Below, piece by piece: positions 1-13,145 of a stretch of DNA of 64,000 bases (the first letter of the stretch is position 1; every line of letters begins with the position of its first letter). The stretch comes from Letharia columbiana (taxonomy: Eukaryota; Ascomycota; Lecanoromycetes; Lecanorales; Parmeliaceae): positions 1 through 64,000 of the forward strand of contig NW_023501114.1 of the NCBI RefSeq assembly GCF_014066305.1. Direction: 5' to 3'. The notes beneath the pieces were generated by a model. It was not told where the DNA came from. It saw only the letters and a program-made list of their open reading frames with translations, and ran no database searches. The position numbers and the translations under genes were made by a program.

Positions 1-1
1 C

Positions 2-700
2 AACGCCTCCTCCGCCATCTTCATCATCTACGACATCTTCGGCTTCTCCCCCCAAGCCATCCAAGGCGCCGACATCCTCGCCCACGCCGACTCCGGCCAC
101 CAATACCAAGTCTTCATGCCCGACTTCTTCCTCGGCGAACCCCTCCCGCACAGCGACTTCCCGCCCGACACGGACGAGAAGAAGAAGAAGGTTGGAGATT
201 TCTTCGCGGGCCCCGCGAGCCCGCCGGATACGGCGAAGAAGGTGCCCGGGTTGCTGCGGGAGATTGAGAAGCAGGCGACGGGGATCAAGAAGTGGGGCAG
301 TTTGGGCATGTGCTGGGGCGGGAAGGTGAGATGCTTCCGTGGTGTTCCTGTCCTTGGTCTTTGAACGTGGTATGCTGATCTTGTGCGACAGATCGTCTCC
401 CTGACCGCTCAACCCGGCACCTCCTTCTCCGCCGTCGCCGAAGTTCACCCCGCAATGGTCGACCCGGCCGACGCCAAGGGCATCAAGGTTCCCCTCTGCA
501 TGCTCGCATCCGGCGACGAAGACGCGAATGCGGTCAAGGAGTTTGGGAAGACGTTGAGTGTGGAGAACCACATTGAGACCTTTAGCGACCAGATCCACGG
601 ATGGATGGCCGCTCGAGGCGACCTCGAGGATGAAAAGGTCAAGAAGGAGTATGAGCGTGGTTATCAAGTGCTGCTCGACTTTTACCACCAGCATCTGTGA
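2..700 (+). CDS. Dienelactone hydrolase family protein (5' partial)
   Basis: The gene enters from the left edge, so its start is missing. Exon 1 runs 2-325, a 66-nt intron 326-391 (GTGAGA..GACAG, CTGAT branch site), exon 2 392-700; joining keeps the frame. The 210 visible residues have the alpha/beta-hydrolase layout of dienelactone hydrolases: a nucleophile elbow GMCWGGK with the catalytic Cys at the end of exon 1, the acid in ASGDED, and the His in QIHGWMAARG. Family members hydrolyse dienelactones or related esters, usually in the cytosol; the true substrate of fungal paralogues is mostly unknown. The intron falls directly after the nucleophile motif. It converges on the mannitol dehydrogenase gene downstream. 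Family call is secure, substrate is not. Confidence 0.9.
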
Positions 701-1332
701 GTATGTGGAAGGTTCGTGAGTGTGTTGAGTCCGTTCTACGGGTGTGGCGGGTATACCGGAGAGTCGGCCTGACTTTGGTACAGTGATGGATTTACGACGG
801 GAAAAGCTAGGCTCTGAAAATGTGATGGTGGGCAGGGACAGGCATCTGCAAGCCATTCGAACTAGCTATGTACATACATGAGGAGATTAATTCACTCATT
901 TGATGATTCAATGCTTGTCTAGTAAGCTTTGACATTGACCTGATGTTTCAAACATATCCTGCTATTTTTCTACCAAAGTACTGATGTGTTAGGTCCCCTT
1001 TCAATGAAATCATCAACTGATGTGTGTCCTTGGTAATGATTGGGAAATTACGATGGTCAACGCGCATCACGGGCTGTGCATATACTTTTGGACCACGAGA
1101 GCAAGGTTTCTGGCTCTTTGACTTGAGGATCCGCAAGCTAGAGGTGACCCTTGTATACGGGGAGGAGTGGCAGTTGCACAGCATGGGGAGAGGACGATGG
1201 GCGTAGATCGGATTTTCATTTTCTATCTGTCCACGTGCAATTTGCCATCTTGATCTTTCTCAACCCACCATCCAGTCCGGATGCAGATCAAGTCATGCCA
1301 AGCAATGAGCAGAGCAGCAGCACCGCCACCGT
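701..1332. other. Intergenic, between convergent genes
   Basis: This stretch lies between the stops of two convergent genes and should hold both 3' UTRs. The small open frames here have no recognisable content. I see nothing else. Confidence 0.6.
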
Positions 1333-2731
<1,399 letters not shown>

Positions 2732-4446
2732 TCAAACCGTCTCAATGTATCTTTTGAATTCCCTGCGTTGTTGTGTCAGCACTTGTGCAAGCCTCTTGCA
2801 TGCTACACTCACCAATCAGTGACGGCTTCGTCCCATAGCCTGATCTCATGTTCTCTCGTGCCTCCAAAGTGCTCCACAAACTCATCCCCAAAGACTTCCC
2901 TGGCCACACTCTCCCGCCTCATCATCTGCACCGTAGCCTCCTTCAATCCTTTTGCAAGGCGCACCCCTTGATCTGATGCACCTCCAACATTCTGCCCCTT
3001 GCCCAGAGGCGGCACTTTGATCTCCAGCTTCTTCTCCACGCCGCGCCAACCGAGGGCGAGAATGGCTGCCAGCACGAGGAAGGGATTGGCGTCCGCGCCG
3101 GCAACACGTACTTCGAACCTCGTAGCCTTTGCACTTGCGGTCGGTGGCGCTATCAGTCGTATTGAAGCAGCTCGATGCTCCAATCCCCACGATACGGTCA
3201 CAGGGGCCCAGAAGTTCTCGACGAGTCGCTTGTAAGAGTTGATGGTAGGCGCAACAATAGGCATGACATCTGGTAATCCATCTAATAGACCAGCTAGGAA
3301 GTGACGTCCCATATCAGAGAGGTATTCAAGGTCCTGATATGGAGGGTGGGGATCCTTCGACCCGCGATAGAACATGTTCTTGCCTGAATTGTCAACGATC
3401 GACAGGTGCATATGGCCAGAATTGCCAGGAAGGCCTTCTCGGGGTTTGGCCATGAAGCAGGGGGTGATACCAAATTTACTGCCCAAGGATTTGACGACGT
3501 ATCTGAATGGTACTTAGCAGTGCGGGAATGTGGAGGGCCTCCGGGCATCACCGACTTGAACAGCCCAGCTTTATCCGCCATCTGCTTGACCTCCCCAAAT
3601 TCGAGTGCCTGGTATAATCATGAGCTCGGGGTCTATGTTGAATAGAAGGCTTCCATACTGCTTCAAAGACTCCAGGACCACTTTCAGTATGCCAGCCTTC
3701 AATCCCGCACCCGAATTTCTCGCAAGCGTCGTAGATGCCATAGTAGTACTCTTGATTATGGACTGGCCTCGTCAGGCTGTAGCCAAACATGCCTTCTGTG
3801 AGAGGGGGAAGCGCGTTGTGCGGGTTCTCCTGGAGGAACTTTGCGGTAGAGGACGAGTTGCGTTCTTTGGGATCTATCGCGTTGTTGACAGGCGCTCTGA
3901 ATTGGAAGAACTCGTACTCAGCTATTGGGTGCCAGGTCAGCGGAGTCCGGCAGCACAAAGTCAGGACTTCCTGTGCACAATGATCTCCGTAGTGGGTCCA
4001 GATCTCTCACCTCCAGCCATCGCCCCCAGGCCTTGCTTTTCCAACTTCTCGACCGCGGTCTTGAGCAGACCTCTCGGACAGGCACTGATTGGACCTCCAT
4101 GGTCCGGATCGAGGAAGCTGACGAGGAAGAAGGGCACATCATCCTCCCACGGTATTCTCCTGAAGCTGCTCAAGTCCGGCACAGCGATGATGTCGTGGTA
4201 CCCATTTTCGGCATTGCTGATCTTCAATTCCTTGAAGTATGTCTGATCGTGCATGTCCCAGCCGAAAATGACGGAGCAGAAGCCGAAGCCATCTTTTGCG
4301 ATCCCCAGGAACTTCTTCTTGGACATGAGCTTGCCGCGGAGGACGCCATCGATGTCGACGCCGGCGACTTTGACCTTGGTATCGTTCCTCAGGACATGTT
4401 CCAGCGAATCGTATGTGACCTCGGTGCCTCCCCCGCTGTCTCCCAT
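2732..4446 (-). CDS. Glutamine synthetase-like protein (class I-like GS catalytic domain)
   Basis: Five exons on the minus strand restore one 490-aa frame: 4446-4011, 3921-3659, 3608-3556, 3502-2813, 2762-2732 (introns 89, 50, 53, 50 nt). The final 31-nt exon, reached from a perfect GTGAGT donor, adds the usual tail ending YIETV. N-terminal beta-grasp-like part is about residues 1-120; the catalytic domain follows, with AEYEFFQF (metal-binding Glu), ESGPGVFEA, the ATP-binding signature KPREGLPGNSGHMHLS, and RLIAPPTASAKATRFEVR. Such fungal proteins ligate ammonia or an amine to glutamate (gamma-glutamyl-amide type) in the cytosol; many are annotated only as GS-like or FluG-like. The third intron uses an atypical donor (GTCGGT), chosen because it alone gives FKYVVKS. 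Start at 4446 is the first ATG fitting the family. Confidence 0.9.
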
Positions 4447-5781
4447 CTGGATGTCGAGCCGAAGTGATTTGCTTCGAAAGTCAAAGCGTCGAGAGAAGTA
4501 AAAGGCGGGCACCAATTGGTACGAGACTGGGCGCCAAGTCTGTCCCCAGATCGGCGCTAGCAGCCCTATCATCTCACATGTGACCTTTCATTTGCGCATA
4601 TTTTTGGGATGTCGACCAAGACAGATTGCGCTCTACATGTCATAGGATATTTGAGTCAAAAGGTATAAGTGCATAGAAAACGTTTCCTTGCAGGTAACAC
4701 ATATGACAATCTCTAAGATTAGGGAAACCTTGTGATGATTGTCACCCTTTTTTGGGGACCGCGCCTGAACTGTATGATTATCACTGGGGCTTTCACCATC
4801 TATACATGACTCTTGCTTCAATCTCCCATGATACCCAAAGTCGTCATTCTCTCGTAGCTTATTCCTCTCAATCAGAGCGGGATTCCAGCCTGACCTTCAT
4901 GTGAGCTGAGCTGGAACCTAATACTTTACAGCAACTAATGAATCCCAGGAGGTGCTGAAAGGAAAGTGCAGCCAGGGAATAGATCTGACTGGGTAATTTG
5001 GCGCTGGGCTCAGTTCATCCTGTTGTCAGAGCAGGATTTATTTGGGCAGCACCACACTTCGGCTGACCAAATCAATCCATGAGCATCTCGTCGGGATGGA
5101 TCCGATGATACATGACCTTAGACTTCAGTGTTCTGATTTGGATCTCCGCTTGCCTTCTCTCGGCATCCTCATATTGGTGGACGAGTTGTCTTGAAAAGGC
5201 AAATCAAATTTCTGGTTTCTTTCGACCTTATACGCAGTACCACTCCGTTCTTCGTTAGTCGGGAGAGCATCGTCAATTACTTTCAGCCTTGAGTTCCACC
5301 CCTTCTGAATGAATCATGTGCATCAAGTCTGTCGTTCCATGACGTACCAGGCTCTCGCGCTGGCGTAATCCGTTGTGCTTTCGGTAACGTGGCCTGGCAG
5401 GCTGTGTGCTTTCTGCCCTCGAAGATGCTCACAGTACGGATTTATACATGGTCACTTCTCCTGAAGGAGGTAGTGTTTCTGCAAATTCGGGTTCGTTTTC
5501 GATGATGAGTGGCTGCCGCGCATGGGTAGATCCCACGACACTGGTTTGCCGAATCAGGATGCAATTGTCTATCGCTCATCTGTTTGTTGTTAAGTCCAAA
5601 GTTTCGTACCGGCAAAAGAGCCGCTCTGCTGGTAATTTCAATATCAAATGCCTCAGCGCAGCGTTATCCCCTCCACGTTCTCTCGAACATCGATCTCCCT
5701 TCCAAAGACAGACAGGACTACCAACTGTAGTCTGAGTACTTTCACGATAGCGCTAGGGATGGCGTATCTGGCGCTTCTGCA
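4447..5781. other. Intergenic, no supported gene
   Basis: The first part is the upstream region of the glutamine synthetase-like gene. Short open frames at 5406-5735 have no recognisable domain and no clear coding signature. I see no repeat or RNA gene. Confidence 0.45.
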
Positions 5782-7870
5782 GTGGTTCAGCTCATAGCAA
5801 CTACCTACGATATCGGCAAGTTCCTACGCAGCCTTCACCATGCACGAAGCGAATTACTTGAGATTGCTGACTCTCGACCAGGTAGAGTACAGCAAAACAT
5901 GGCAGAAGTCCAGGACTTCGTTCATCAACAGACTTCTTGTGCACTTTTACCCAATTCGCAGCGCATCAGCAGCGCAATGAAAGTCTGCGAAAGCAGATTT
6001 GGAGTGCTTGCAAAGTTAGTGGACGTGTTCACAATCTCCTTGAACTACCAAAGCCTCATGCAAAGGAGATTGGCGGCCATGAAACTTTTGACGGAGAAGG
6101 ATCAGATTCGGAAATTCCAGATTCAGCTCAGAGAGTCTACGTGGGATTTGCTGACCGCTCCCATGATCAATTCAAACAATCTTGAGTAAGTATCCAGAAG
6201 CTTACGTAGGTGAAGAGTACTAAAAGTCATGAGTGTACATCAAGTCCAAACCACTTGCGCCAGTCTCACAAAGGATTCTGCTGCTTGCACAGCATAGTTG
6301 CCGGTCACAGAATTGGAGCAGGACATCAAGTCCCACGTTGATGTTTTGGGTCAAACAAGGAATCTACAGTCTACCATTCGAAAGACTGTGGTACCCCAGC
6401 GGCATCACATCCGCCTCTGGTGGAATTCAAAGGAGCTAGTTCTTTCACAGTCAAACACAAAAAGAGTGAAGTATGATAACAAGCTATTTTGTGCAATATC
6501 ATTGTTGACGCTAAGTCAAAAATCACTGGCAATTCTTAGGATCGTCGGAGTTCCCCTGTATATGAGGATAGTATCTCTTCTATCAGACCATCTTTCCTGA
6601 AAGACGCTTTGAAGCTACGGGTGCCAGATTCTTTCGGCCGAGTCTCAAGGTCCATAAGAACATATCCTGTGATGAGCTCTTTATCGCTAGTTCTATTACA
6701 AGCAGAGGACATGTGTAGAAACGGCGACATTCAAAGACTACAAACCGCATTCACCAATGGACAACTATCGCCGTTCCCAGTAGATCAATATGAATTCACC
6801 CTCTTTCATGTCAGACTATAACATGCTTCATACTACCGGGTCAAATGGGAGCTACTCCTACGTAGGTCGCCGCGGGGTGCACAGGCCCGATTTGTGCTCT
6901 TGGCTGCTTCAATAAGGCCGAGAATCTGAGCCCACCATCTTATGGCCCAATATGTAAGTAGCCTTTCAGATCCGAATGTGAACTCGCTATGTCGGCCAAT
7001 AGCAAACCATTCAGAGTAGTGGGGTTCCACACATCGAGGTGTGACAGCGCAGGAACTACGAAGCGAAAGATTTACACCTTAGAATGCTGCTACAGTTTGC
7101 AGATGATGACGACTCGGCTTTCTGCCCCGTGTTTGATTACCACGAAGGATCGCTGGAAGGCGCGAAGTACATGTGGTCGCAGTACGCCCAGTATTATAAG
7201 AATAACAAGATAAATCCGTGCTAGGCCAATTCGCCAGAACGGGAGCCCTTTCTTCGAACACTGCTACGCCACGGATTGAATCTCCATGCGACCTTGTGGG
7301 GCACAGCTGACGCTTATTCGGACCATCACCAGAAAATCTTTCCAGGAGCTCTCTCAAGAAATAGAACACTCCTGACGAGCTCTTCGCGAATACCAAGGCT
7401 CCATATGATGCCAGAACGGTGGGCGAAAAGTGGCTGCAGGTTTTAGCGAGCGGAGGATACGATATCCTAGTTTACCTCCGGGTTAAGAAAATAGAATATG
7501 CCGCACAAAAGCAACTTACTTACCCCTGTTCATCTTCGATGTTGTATGACAGACCACGTCGGCTTGTCTTTGACCTAGGTCGGATTTTGAGTGTATCTTG
7601 GGATTGGTTGATCGATCTTGCTTTTCCTTCTCCGTTTCGCAACGAGTTTCACGATTGGCTTAACGCGATCTGTTACTGGCGACCTTGTGGTCTTACTGGT
7701 TCCCGCACATCGTCACCGCGGGCTTTTACGTTAAATATGAGCAGTTTGAGTGGGAAGACGCCAGGTGGAACAAGCACCAGGGTAATATTGCGGCACGAGG
7801 GAGAGATGCGCAGAAGAAAGCCCGAAAGACAGCGCGAAATGGAAACCCCACATGCGTCTTCGAGCTTTCA
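5782..7870 (+). pseudogene. Broken ankyrin-type fungal protein gene
   Basis: Coding pieces of one large fungal ankyrin-type protein lie in order on the plus strand but in changing frames. An N-terminal piece is at 5782-6185 (ends at a GTAAGT donor), followed by a helical piece containing ELEQDIKSHVDVLGQTRNLQ (6301-6480). Next come CRNGDIQRLQTAFTNGQLSP, a typical ankyrin-repeat start (6715-6810), then a piece with LLQFADDDDSAFCPVFDY (7085-7215) and LLRHGLNLHA (about 7261). The conserved tail PRRLVFDLGRILSVSWDW is at 7550-7610, and VKYEQFEWEDARWNKHQ follows in another frame (7732-7790). At least four frame changes and several stops separate the pieces, and introns do not explain most of them. 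Such proteins are thought to mediate protein contacts; the function is unknown. Confidence 0.6.
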
Positions 7871-8288
7871 AAAACACTGCTGCTCCTTTCCATTATATGC
7901 GAATTTACCAGCAACACAAATGCGCGCGATATAATAGCGTCAAAATTCGGCTTATCAATCGTTGAGGCGTCCTTACTGAGGGTGTCAAACCTGGACGTCA
8001 CAACATAATGAACCACGAGACAGGATCAAGTATAGTATTTTGGACTAGATGTTTTACGTGTTTCAAGCGCAAGTGGTTTTAATTCCCGGCTCTAACCCAA
8101 AGGTTACACAATTTTGTCTGGTAAGAAAAGCCAGGCACTCAAAAATTTGCACGGGTCCATGACCGAGATGAAACACGGCCGCGCCCAAAGCGGGAATGGC
8201 ACTCGACAATTTCCCACGACCATCAAGTTTCAAGGCATACGGAAAGGAGACGACAGTGCTAAGCTACCGCGATTCTCGTGGTAGGTCT

Positions 8289-8989
8289 ACTCCACCACCA
8301 CCAATACTAAGGACGATTTCATCGGCATAGCCACTTTCCTAGGCGAGTTGGAACTTGCAGATTACGAAGCTACTTTCGCTATCTACGCTCCTCTTCCCTC
8401 CCCACATTCATGCATAGCGCACCAGAAGCTGCAACTCCAACACCGCCAGAAACGCAGCTTCCTCGTTGACCAATTCCCCACCGTTGCGTTGATACCCGAG
8501 AGCCACGGCCGCGAGCTGCACCTTTGCGGCTTCATCAATGTCATCGACAGCCCTTAATGGAAGTCCGAAGGACGCGGTCCATTGTTTGCATCTTTTGACG
8601 GTAGCCGTCCAAATCTGGCCGTCGTGGAGCCTGGTCAGGATGCCGAGGATGCCGCAGGTGCGGGCATCTTTGAGCAGATCAGAATGAGTTTGTCAAGACA
8701 GCGGCAGCCGCATAACCCGGTTCTGGAGCTGAAGGCGTTGTGGATGCAGTCGGGAGGGTATGATTGGGATTTGTGCGATGCTGAGGCGTTGGAGAAGCTT
8801 TCTGCGTCTCCGGAAGCGAGATCGATTTACATGTCCTCTGGAAACTGGCTCTCAGTGGAGGACAATTTTGTCGTCCAGTCGTCTGAACATGACTCCGGGC
8901 TACGTGCGATTCAAGTTACCTCTGAAGCTCCCGAATGGACACCAGCTAACATGATTTATCACATCTACACCATTTTTCCGGACACATAA
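8289..8989 (+). pseudogene. Hypothetical protein remnant with one internal stop
   Basis: One frame is open from a possible splice acceptor (TAG before 8289) to the stop at 8987-8989, interrupted by a single TAA at about 8555. Both halves look coding, for example KALWMQSGGYDWDLCDAEAL and SIYMSSGNWLSVEDNF. I do not recognise the protein. The lone stop suggests a dead gene or an unseen intron. Confidence 0.35.
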
Positions 8990-9844
8990 ATCTCGAAATT
9001 CAGCCTTGAAGAACCCGCTTGCCCCTTCACGGCAGCAACAGTCTCTCAACTCCCCACCCCAATCCCAAGCATCTCCTTTTAGTCCTTCAGCCCACTGCCT
9101 CATATCGGCTCCTGTGTCTCCCATCACCAAACGCATGGCCCTCATAATACCGGCTACCTGTATCCAGGAATCAAAAAGCGCCGATACCCTTGACACGGCA
9201 TGGAAGCAGCCGGAGCAGCGTATGCGAAAAGTATCAAGCATGATTCTATTTCTATCTCAAATTGATCTTCCCCCCCTTTCCATGACGAATGCCACTAGTA
9301 ATTGTGTAGCGAGCCGTCTTCATATTATTGCAAGTCCAAGCTCAAGCCGCAAAGCTGACTCTCGCACGAAGATTGTGGCGGGAGATAGGCATGAGTTAGG
9401 GAATATCTCTGGAATTTACTGGCTGTTGCCGCCCCTGCATGGCTATGGAGTTGAGAACATCGAAGCCCGTAGGGAAAAAAATAGCGAACGATGGATAAGC
9501 ATGACGATGTAGTGGGCACGTCAGATGGAGTCTCGTGACTGCTAGCTAATCTTGCTAATCCTGTTCTATTGGTCAAAGAGTATCCAGTGTGTTTGTGTAA
9601 CGACTCTCCGGGCCTCGTCCGCTAGAAAGACGGCGCCATACGGCGGACTCCAATTAAGAACGTGGCACAATGACACGAGAAGCTCGTGAGGTGATTATAG
9701 AGAAATATTTCAGAGATGGAACTTATGTCCACGGTATCTGCTTCAGGCAACTTTATTGAAAAGCACCTGGGGTTTCTAAGTACTCAAGGTGTCAACCAAC
9801 CCGAGGTCCATTGACACAACGTTCTCAGGGATCGCCACGAATGG
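8990..9844. other. Intergenic, no supported gene
   Basis: Open frames at 9006-9512 and on the opposite strand lack motifs and consistent coding character. This is downstream of the membrane protein gene that ends at 9845. Confidence 0.4.
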
Positions 9845-11322
9845 TCAAGACCTTGTTCTTTTACACCAGACAGTAAGGTTCAAAACCCCCCGCGAATTCT
9901 CTGTCTGCGCAAGTCCTCCGCCGAGGGCAACGTCATCATGACTCACGTCGGTCCTCGTGTATGCTCGTACATCGGGCAAGCTTTGTAGTTCAGTCTGGTT
10001 CTCACCTCGAACAGCAGGACCACGCTGCCTTTCTGGGTACCCCGAAGCCAGATTTTTCGATGACTGACCGAACCAGGAGAGGGATGACGGGTCACGTCTG
10101 TTGAGTAAGCGATGCAAAAAGCTATAAGTGGAGGCATGGAAAATCCGGGCTTTAGCAAAGAATTGCGGCAGTGCTGGCATAGAGGCCGCGATGGTGCCAA
10201 GGTTCATCTCGACGATACTTGTGGTGTCAGTACCCTTGGATGGAACAGCCAGGAAGGGTGACTCACGCGAATTCAGTCGTTAATGCAGCGGAATCTTGGT
10301 CATTGAGATGCAAAGTCGCATAAATAAGTTTTGCGACGTTTGCAAGACTTGCGCTATTCGAAGGAGGTTAGCCAAAGACCCCAATGGTCTAATTGTATGA
10401 GCAGGGGTGGATACATAAGACCGCACAGAAAGACGGCTCTAAGGCCAAGTTTCTTGGTACGTTTAACATTAAGTCGTCCGACTATTCCAATAGGCAAAGC
10501 GAGAACATAAAAATCGGTCACGACATTGATCGCGGTAATTACAACGGTAGTAATGTCACTGTTGGCACAGATTGCGATGTTCAGACTCTGTGGCGTATTG
10601 CATTCAATTATGCTGGCGGTTTGGAACGGCCAATAAGTTGCCGTATATAAGATGTAGAAGAGCATGCCGGAATGGACCCAGTACCTGAACCGTTGATTCA
10701 CACGAAAAAGGCGGAGATAGAGTAAGAAGATCGATATTTTAATGCTCAATGTTGAGGCGGATCCGATGATGCCCATGGAGCCCATTTGCTGATTCCGTAT
10801 TAGCGGCGGGCAGCCTCAAACTGAGCGTACCATTTGCGAGTCTCTTACTTTCAGTCGAGACGGAAGCAGAGTGATTGCGCGAATGTCCCACAGATGCCTC
10901 CCATATCCATATTGAATGACTTTCTGTGTGTCAGCGGCGTCTCATATTCAGAGCGGAAGTATTCACTGCAGAGAGTCATGAAAGTATGGGCGGCTGAGCA
11001 AAGCTAATGGGACCTGTCAGAATGTGTGTTGCGGTATCTCTCAAAAAGACTCACCGCGGCCAGAAGACACATATCTCAAGATCGTAGGCCCAGTACTGCA
11101 CAAGGTCTTCATTCGGCACTTACAGTCATCCCATCCTACGGCGTGCGACAGGAAAGCCCGAGAATAGTGTCGAATTCCCACGACTATGAGCATCAAGGAG
11201 AGAAAGATAGCGTTGTCGGTTACGAGACTAGTCGACAAAGTCTTCGGATCAGTGAAGTTTGAAAGTACACCGGGAGGCGGAGCAAGAGCCGGCCAGGCTG
11301 AGTAGTTCATCTCGTCTGGCAT
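9845..11322 (-). CDS. Fungal rhodopsin-domain integral membrane protein (SAT4/PTH11-like)
   Basis: Seven exons on the minus strand rebuild 386 aa: 11322-11124, 11074-11055, 11003-10967, 10919-10849, 10788-10415, 10353-10267, 10217-9845. All six introns are 47-61 nt with GT..AG ends, and two internal exons are only 20 and 37 nt. The product has about seven membrane segments and the family landmarks GWDD after segment 1, QYGYGRHLWDIR, KISIFLLYLRLF, the Cys-containing loop (ECNTPQSLNIAIC), VTDFYVLALPIGI, and EMNLGTIAASMPALP before a polar cytoplasmic tail of about 100 residues. These fungal proteins sit in the plasma or internal membranes; relatives are implicated in sensing and in host-related development, but most are uncharacterised. 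The gene looks intact despite repeats next door. The tiny exons 2 and 3 were chosen because only they restore the conserved text. Confidence 0.85.
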
Positions 11323-11676
11323 GAATCTTTTGAATGGTCACATGGTTTGAAAGCAGGAGGAAGGTAATTCCATCACACCAAAGCGAATTGCGAGGAGAGG
11401 AAAATCTAAGGAGATTTGTTTGCAAAATGGGAAATAGGGCAATCCAGCTTGTCTTTCCTGCATTCTTGCGGAGATGGTGGGCCACATGCATGATAGGACC
11501 AGGCTGAAGATTTCACGCATGAGAACTGCGCCCGGAACGAGCGGGAGGGTGGAGGACTGGATTACCTAGAGGAACGCTCCGGGCGATTGAGCCCGGCTCT
11601 CGTCAGTTTCGATAGACTCGCGCTCGCTGTCAGGGGATTTTCCTTTGAAGTATCCTCTAGCTATCCTCCTGGGGCA
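11323..11676. other. Upstream region of membrane protein gene
   Basis: This short stretch lies between the start of the rhodopsin-domain gene and the repeat island. No motif stands out. Confidence 0.4.
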
Positions 11677-12368
11677 AATTACCGAATCATACCCCGAAAG
11701 TACGAATCCTTACCGAATCATACCCCTAATTACCGAATCATACCCCTACACCAAATCACACCCAAATATGGGGTATGATTCGGTAATTTGCCATTGCTTG
11801 GGGTATGATTTGGTAAGTTGTCAAAGTGGCCTCAAACTACGAAGGAGATAATCCGCGATCTGGCTTATTCGATCATAGAAATAAGGGAGTTTCTCCGACC
11901 GCATTTGATGAGACTTCTATCAGCCTAAAAACATCAGACGAAAGCCGAGTGGGCGAAATTTCGAGCCCGGGGATGTCCGCACTTCACGCTGCAGACACCC
12001 CTATTCGGGTCCCGTAGGCCCCGTAGGGCCCCGTAGGGCCCCCGAAGGAATAATTTGGCGGGGTAAGCTTCGGGGGTCAAACCCCGCCCCGAACCCCGCC
12101 CCGTTACGCAGCGTAAATACCACCGTCATCAATAATCAAGTCGACGACTACTATCAGACGCTTAGAGCCTACCACTACCATTTACTTCATTAAACCCTCT
12201 TATATCAGAAAGCTATCATTTAAGACCCTTATCAAATCATACCTTAAGCAATAGCAAATTACCGAATCATACCTCATATTTGGGTGAAATTTAATATAGG
12301 GGTATGATTTAGTAATTAGGGGTATGATTCGGTAAGGATTCATACTTTCGGAGTATGAATTAGTAATT
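11677..12368. mobile_element. Family A inverted-repeat element, copy 1
   Basis: A 692-bp element bounded by long inverted repeats: 11677-11818 matches the reverse complement of 12232-12368 over about 138 bp, starting AATTAC and containing repeated CCGAATCATACCCC blocks. Most mismatches between arms are C/T or G/A transitions, as RIP would produce. The core holds a GC-rich block (about 12005-12110) with repeats of CCCCGTAGGG. There is no transposase frame, so this is MITE-like. Copies 2 and 3 lie near 50.6 and 60.4 kb. No target duplication was evident. Confidence 0.75.
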
Positions 12369-12382
12369 CGAGTTCGACTCGT

Positions 12383-12424
12383 CTGCGGGGATAAGGCTGC
12401 GGGGATAAGGCTGCGGGGATAAGG
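12383..12424. repeat. 14-bp tandem repeat, three perfect copies
   Basis: The unit CTGCGGGGATAAGG occurs three times head to tail immediately outside the right end of the family A element. Confidence 0.9.
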
Positions 12425-12520
12425 CTGAGCGATATATTATTGCGCCTTGATGTAAGTCAGACGGAATAAGATGAGACGTTGAAGAGGGTGGGCGAGGAAA
12501 GTTCACCGGCCGGCTTCAAC

Positions 12521-12760
12521 GGTTGCTCGCGGGTGAGAAAAAAGCCTACACACCCTTAAAATCTGCAAATCTAATATAATTTGCCAACGAAAGGTCCTAT
12601 CAAGAAGATTTTGCTCTGGAATATATAGATATTAGTATAAATAACGACTCTCATAGCAAGTATTAGCTTATAAAGAGGGTATTAAAGGTATTATTTCAGT
12701 TAGTAAAGATAGAAGGATTGCTTGACGTTTGCAGGCCTTCTTTTTTACCCGCGAGCGTTG
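12521..12760. mobile_element. Small inverted-repeat element (about 240 bp)
   Basis: GCTCGCGGGTGAGAAAAAAG at 12525 and following pairs with its near reverse complement at 12733-12756 (ending TTTACCCGCGAGC). The interior is AT-rich with no open frame. The layout fits a short MITE. I could not define a target duplication. Confidence 0.5.
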
Positions 12761-13145
12761 GTATTTTTCTGCGCCGTTTAAGAAAGGCTGTCTTTCCCCT
12801 TTCTTTGTGCTGGGGGAAGCTAGATAGGGTTATTAATTGGCTAATCTAGACGTCAGACTTAGATTTCATTATTAAGTAGTGTATTTCACCCTAAAAAATA
12901 TTGCGATTTGTGCGATACGACAATAGCACTCTACGATTGAATATGTAGTTGTTACATGAAGATATTTTGAAGCTATACATAATTGTCATTTTATAAAAAA
13001 CCGACAGAACTTCGATTTCGGGTTTTGAATAAGAAATGTGAGTGACGCAGTTATAAAATAAAGCTCTCTAATTACAATCCCAATATATAGTAATCTAAGA
13101 TCTAAGCGATACAGGCTAATTAGGTGACCCGCGTTTGATCTAATT

